Source: Actinomycetota bacterium (lineage in GTDB: Bacteria; Actinomycetota; Acidimicrobiia; IMCC26256; PALSA-610). From it: a stretch of 8,317 nucleotides of DNA. The stretch is from assembly GCA_030839105.1 (NCBI GenBank), contig JAUZEI010000539.1:1-8317 (forward strand). The letters are read 5' to 3'. The notes below the pieces were generated by a model. It was not told the origin of the DNA and did not search any database. It saw only the letters and a program-made list of their open reading frames with translations. Positions 5,439-8,317 of this stretch are shown here, piece after piece. Made by a program: the position numbers and the translations under genes. The stretch's first letter is position 1; each line of letters opens with the position of its first letter.

Positions 5439-6395
5439 ATGGCCATTCCGCAGCGATACGGCATCACGTTCCCGTTCGACGGCATTCCCCTGCTGGAGCA
5501 GCGCGATCTCGTGCGCGAGCTCGTCGATCTCGGATACACCGATCTCTGGTCGGCGGAGTCGGGCGGCTATGACGCGTTCATCCCGCTCGCGGTAGCGGCG
5601 CAATGGGCGCCGGAGCTGCGGTTGGGAACTGCCATCGTGCCCGCGTACACGCGCGGCGCCCACACGCTCGCCTCCACGGTGGCGTCGATGTGCCAGGCGG
5701 CGCCCGGGAGATTCGCTCTCGGCATCGGTACGTCGTCGGATGTCATCGTCGAACGGTGGAACGGCATGACCTTCGACAAGCCGTATCAGCGAGTGCGCGA
5801 CACCATCCGGTTCCTGCGAGCAGCGCTGACGGGCGAGAAGGTCGACCAGCAGTACGAGACGTTCAACGTGCGCGGCTTCCGCCTCGGGATCAAAGTCCCC
5901 GAACAACCGCCGATCCTCGTCGCGGCACTGCGCGAAGGGATGCTTCGGCTCGCGGGACGCGAAGGTGACGGCGCCATCATCAACTGGCTGTCGGCCGACG
6001 ACGTGAAGACCGTTGCCCCGCATGTCGGTGCGGACAAGGAGATCGCGGCGCGCATCTTCGTGTTCCCGGTCGACGATGCCGGACTCGCTCGCTCGGTCGG
6101 CAAGCGCGCGATCGCCTCGTATCTCACCGTCCCGGTGTATGCGGCCTTCCACGAATGGCTCGGGCGGGGCGACGAGTTGAAGGATCTCTGGCGGTTGTGG
6201 AAGGAAGGTGATCGCAAAGCGGCGGCCGATTCGATCCCGGACTCGGTCGTCGACGATCTCCTGGTGTGGGGTTCGCCCGAGAAGTGCAAGGAGCACATCG
6301 CCCGCTATATGGAGAACGGCGTGACCACTCCGGCGCCGGCGCTCTTCTGCGGTCCCGACGAACTCCGCGAAGTCGTCCGCGCGCTTGCACGGTAG
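5439..6395 (+). CDS. LLM class flavin/F420-dependent oxidoreductase
   Basis: The 318-residue protein is a luciferase-like TIM-barrel oxidoreductase. It resembles the actinobacterial group named after Rv3093c, whose members are predicted to use coenzyme F420, though FMN cannot be excluded. The N-terminal strand is YGITFPFDG (7-15), followed by GYTDLWSAE (32-40), LRLGTAIVPAY (60-70) and the family signature RFALGIGTSSDVIVERW (91-107). The GMTFDKPYQRVRDTIRFLR region comes next (109-127), then PPILVAALREGMLRLAG (157-173) and GDGAIINWL (176-184). The C-terminal WGSPEKCKEHIARY (278-290 or so) matches the usual terminal helix region. The length is typical. It oxidises or reduces an unidentified small substrate in the cytoplasm. 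It lies downstream of the desaturase on the same strand after 147 bp, so co-regulation is possible but not shown. It converges on the TesB-like gene with an 11-bp gap. Confidence 0.9.
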   Translation: MAIPQRYGITFPFDGIPLLEQRDLVRELVDLGYTDLWSAESGGYDAFIPLAVAAQWAPELRLGTAIVPAYTRGAHTLASTVASMCQAAPGRFALGIGTSSDVIVERWNGMTFDKPYQRVRDTIRFLRAALTGEKVDQQYETFNVRGFRLGIKVPEQPPILVAALREGMLRLAGREGDGAIINWLSADDVKTVAPHVGADKEIAARIFVFPVDDAGLARSVGKRAIASYLTVPVYAAFHEWLGRGDELKDLWRLWKEGDRKAAADSIPDSVVDDLLVWGSPEKCKEHIARYMENGVTTPAPALFCGPDELREVVRALAR

Positions 6396-6406
6396 AACTC
6401 GGCGAT

Positions 6407-7255
6407 TCAGCGCGACTTGACGTCGCCTTCCAACTCGGTCAGCGGTTGGTCTTGATCGTCGCGCCAGGCGCGCACGATCGCCGACTGGCTCGCGGTGCCG
6501 AGCAACGTGCCATCCTCGGCCCAGAGGTGGACGAGGCCGTGACCGAACCCGTCGGCCACGGCATGCACGCGCACATCGGCGAGCACCCACTCGGTCGGGA
6601 CGCGGTGCGCCACGCGCAACGTGTTGTCGAGGCTGTTGCCGCCCGCGCGTTTGCCGAGCGCCTGACCGATGCCGAACGGTACGAAGTCGCCGATGATCGC
6701 GAGCGCGGCCGCCGACATGTCGAGGAGCTCCGGGAGCCGAATCCACAGTGCTGCGTTGCCGGAGCCGGGCGGACCCGGGAATTCCGAGGGCGCGCGCCCG
6801 TTTGCGAGCTTGGCGTCGAGGCGGCTGCTGATCGTGCCCGCGTGCCGATCCATCAGCGGTCGGGGCGGGCAGTCGAGCGGAGGCGGCACGTCGGGCCGCA
6901 CCGCCCACTGCCCTTCCAGAGAAAGCGGGCGCTGACCGAGGGCGCCGAGGACCGTCAGGATCTCCATGTCGCCCACGCGCGCGCTGACGCGCGCCTGGGA
7001 GATCTGATGACCGCGCACGACCTCCGTCACGTCGAGCTCGAGCACCGCCGGCGGCCGGGCGAACGACAGGTATTGCGCGGTCGCCCAGATGCACGGGCGT
7101 CCGGTCAGTTCCTCCATCACCTCGATGCACGCGCCGAGCCCACATCCGCCGAAGAGCGCGCCGGTTCCGGAGGTGAGCGCGCGCAGGACCTCCATGCGCC
7201 AACGGTTCGGCTCACCCGCGACGCGTTCGAGCCCGAAGAACGTGCGCGCGTCCAT
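6407..7255 (-). CDS. Double-hotdog acyl-CoA thioesterase (TesB-like)
   Basis: The 282-residue product has two hotdog domains in tandem, as in TesB-type acyl-CoA thioesterases. The first is seen at LFGGCGLGACIEVMEEL (34-50) and ATAQYLSFARP (58-68). The second covers about 187-262, with NSLDNTLRVAHRVPTEWVL and HLWAEDGTLLGTASQSAIVR near its end. The catalytic Asp of TesB aligns with Asp210 in SLDN and the catalytic Gln with Gln257 in TASQS, so it looks active. It would release free fatty acid from acyl-CoA in the cytoplasm. The start at the ATG at 7255 is the only one supported; upstream in the 28-bp gap to the sulfatase are two tiny dead-end frames. It is the second gene of a minus-strand pair with the sulfatase. 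The physiological chain length is unknown. Confidence 0.85.
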   Translation of the reverse strand: MDARTFFGLERVAGEPNRWRMEVLRALTSGTGALFGGCGLGACIEVMEELTGRPCIWATAQYLSFARPPAVLELDVTEVVRGHQISQARVSARVGDMEILTVLGALGQRPLSLEGQWAVRPDVPPPLDCPPRPLMDRHAGTISSRLDAKLANGRAPSEFPGPPGSGNAALWIRLPELLDMSAAALAIIGDFVPFGIGQALGKRAGGNSLDNTLRVAHRVPTEWVLADVRVHAVADGFGHGLVHLWAEDGTLLGTASQSAIVRAWRDDQDQPLTELEGDVKSR

Positions 7256-7262
7256 CTAGTAC

Positions 7263-7287
7263 CCGAACTTCATGGACCGAACTTCAT
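7263..7287. repeat. 11-bp tandem direct repeat before the TesB-like gene
   Basis: CCGAACTTCAT occurs at 7263-7273 and again at 7277-7287, 14 bp apart, in the gap between the sulfatase stop and the TesB-like start. On the minus strand each copy holds an ATG that opens a five-codon frame (MKFGP and MKFGY) ending before the thioesterase start. It looks like a small tandem duplication. Confidence 0.8.
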
Positions 7288-8317
7288 CTGCGGGGCGCGT
7301 TCCGCTCGACCAGGCCCGCGTGCATCGTGAGCTTCATGCCCGTGAGTGTGCGTTCGGTGTGCTGCATGCGCCACGCAAGCATGCGCTGCGCGTACGCGAG
7401 CACCGTCGCCGCGTATTCGGGATCGTCGGCCACGTTGCGGGTCTGCGCGGGATCGGCGTCGATGTCGAAGAAGATCGACGGCAGGGCGGGATAGCCGGAG
7501 AACTGCACGTACTTTCCGTGGTCGTCGCGCAGCACGGCCAGCGCGCATTCCTCCAGCGTGAGCCCGAACGCCGTCTCGAGCAACGGGCTGTCGGGGTCGC
7601 GGAAGTCGAACTCGAAATGCGTCTCCTGTCGCCAGTCATCGGGCGTTTCGCCGTGCAGCCACGGCGTGAGCGGACGCCCGTCGCATTGCAACGGCACCTC
7701 GGTGCCGAGGAGTTCGCAGATCGTCGGTAGCACGTCGACATGTTCCGTGAACGACTCCACCACGCCGCCGGCGGCGACACCCGGACTGCGCACGATCAGC
7801 GGCACGTTGTACGACTGGTCGAACCACCCGAGCTTGTGCAGCATGTAGTGGTCGCCGAGGTTCTCGCCGTGATCGCTCGTGAAGATCACGATCGTCCGCC
7901 CCGCCTGCCCGGTCGCCTCGAGCCAGTCGAGCAGCATTCCGATGTGGTCGTCGACCTCGGCCAGCATCCCGTAGTAGGTGGCCTGCAGCTCGCGCTGTTC
8001 CTGCTCGTCGTCCGGTGACTTCAGGAACGGATGGTCGATCATCACGCCCAGCAGCGGGTGCTGCGCGCCCTCCTCGCCGCGGGTCGCGGCGCGCACCGGC
8101 GCGGGGACCGAGGCCGGATCGAACATCGTGTCGTAGGGCGCGGGCGCGAGGAACGGCGGGTGCGGCCGCAGGAACGACAAATGGGCGAACCAGCCGCCGC
8201 CCTCGCCGCCGCGGACCGAGTCGGCGCCCGCCGCGGCGCCCGCCGCGGCGCGCCCATCGGCCCACCCCATCAGCCCCTCGGTGAGGAAGCGGGTCTGCGA
8301 GTGCGCGGCGTCGTACT
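7284..8317 (-). CDS. Sulfatase / alkaline-phosphatase superfamily hydrolase, 5' end missing
   Basis: This gene runs off the right edge; 343 residues of the C-terminal part are visible, ending at the TGA at 7284-7286. It belongs to the sulfatase family, which hydrolyses sulfate (or phosphonate or phosphate) esters at a metal centre. Visible hallmarks, numbered from the first visible residue, are SQTRFLTEGL (6-15), HLSFLRPHPPF (45-55), FTSDHGENLGDHYMLHKLGW (145-164), with Asp148 and His149 as metal ligands and Lys161, VPLIVRSPG (171-179) and EHVDVLPTICELLG (191-204). The N-terminal C/S-x-P-S-R site that forms the catalytic formylglycine lies outside the window, so activity and the Cys or Ser type cannot be judged. 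An Ala/Gly-rich stretch at 20-41 interrupts the usual short linker before the PHPPF block. No signal peptide can be assessed. The TesB-like gene follows 28 bp downstream. Confidence 0.9.
   Translation of the reverse strand, partial: YDAAHSQTRFLTEGLMGWADGRAAAGAAAGADSVRGGEGGGWFAHLSFLRPHPPFLAPAPYDTMFDPASVPAPVRAATRGEEGAQHPLLGVMIDHPFLKSPDDEQEQRELQATYYGMLAEVDDHIGMLLDWLEATGQAGRTIVIFTSDHGENLGDHYMLHKLGWFDQSYNVPLIVRSPGVAAGGVVESFTEHVDVLPTICELLGTEVPLQCDGRPLTPWLHGETPDDWRQETHFEFDFRDPDSPLLETAFGLTLEECALAVLRDDHGKYVQFSGYPALPSIFFDIDADPAQTRNVADDPEYAATVLAYAQRMLAWRMQHTERTLTGMKLTMHAGLVERNAPRR
8223..8246. repeat. Two 12-bp tandem repeats inside the sulfatase gene
   Basis: GGCGCCCGCCGC is present twice in a row (8223-8234, 8235-8246), followed by a partial third copy. 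It is in frame and encodes the AAAGAAAG segment of the sulfatase, so it lengthens an Ala/Gly linker without breaking the gene. Confidence 0.8.

Noticed and set aside
4506..7202. A minus-strand open frame of 898 codons opposite the desaturase and luciferase-like genes
   Set aside because: It runs antisense to two genes with complete family motifs, its translation is Arg/Ala/Gly/Asp/His-rich with no recognisable domain, and GC-rich codon bias often keeps such frames open.

Overview
The window is about 8.3 kb of GC-rich DNA with short intergenic gaps, GTG and ATG starts, 4-bp ATGA gene overlaps and several probable leaderless starts. Together with a mycothiol-dependent maleylpyruvate isomerase-family protein, a DUF3052 protein and a luciferase-like (F420/flavin) oxidoreductase, this points to an actinobacterium. 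The accessory mix (sulfatase, luciferase-like oxidoreductase, hotdog thioesterases, TetR regulators) would suit Acidimicrobiia or a mycobacteria-like lineage, but the exact class is a guess.

Layout, left to right. (1) A DUF3052 protein (+, 42-470). (2) A three-gene minus-strand operon, transcribed TetR regulator, then PaaI-like hotdog thioesterase, then Pat-like GNAT acetyltransferase (2206 down to 505). Both junctions are ATGA overlaps, and the operon is read from a promoter whose start point lies inside a 14-bp palindrome. (3) An SRAP/YedK abasic-site protein and a mycothiol-dependent isomerase-family protein (+, 2388-3858). (4) A second TetR regulator (-, 4482-3862) divergent from a membrane fatty-acid desaturase (+, 4536-5291), separated by only 53 bp that carry an 18-bp perfect palindrome. 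(5) A luciferase-like monooxygenase (+, 5439-6395). (6) A minus-strand pair: a sulfatase running off the right edge, followed by a double-hotdog TesB-like acyl-CoA thioesterase (7255-6407).

The common theme is acyl-CoA and fatty-acid handling: two thioesterases of different architecture, a desaturase, a Pat-like lysine acetyltransferase (Pat enzymes often target acyl-CoA synthetases) and two TetR repressors. The most interesting non-coding signal is that both TetR genes have the same 14-bp operator core, ACCGACCGGTCGGT, at their promoters, although the two proteins differ in their DNA-recognition helices. This suggests cross-regulation or a shared regulon linking the thioesterase/acetyltransferase operon to the desaturase. 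I did not find a clearly new multi-gene machine, CRISPR array, RNA gene, insertion sequence or prophage.
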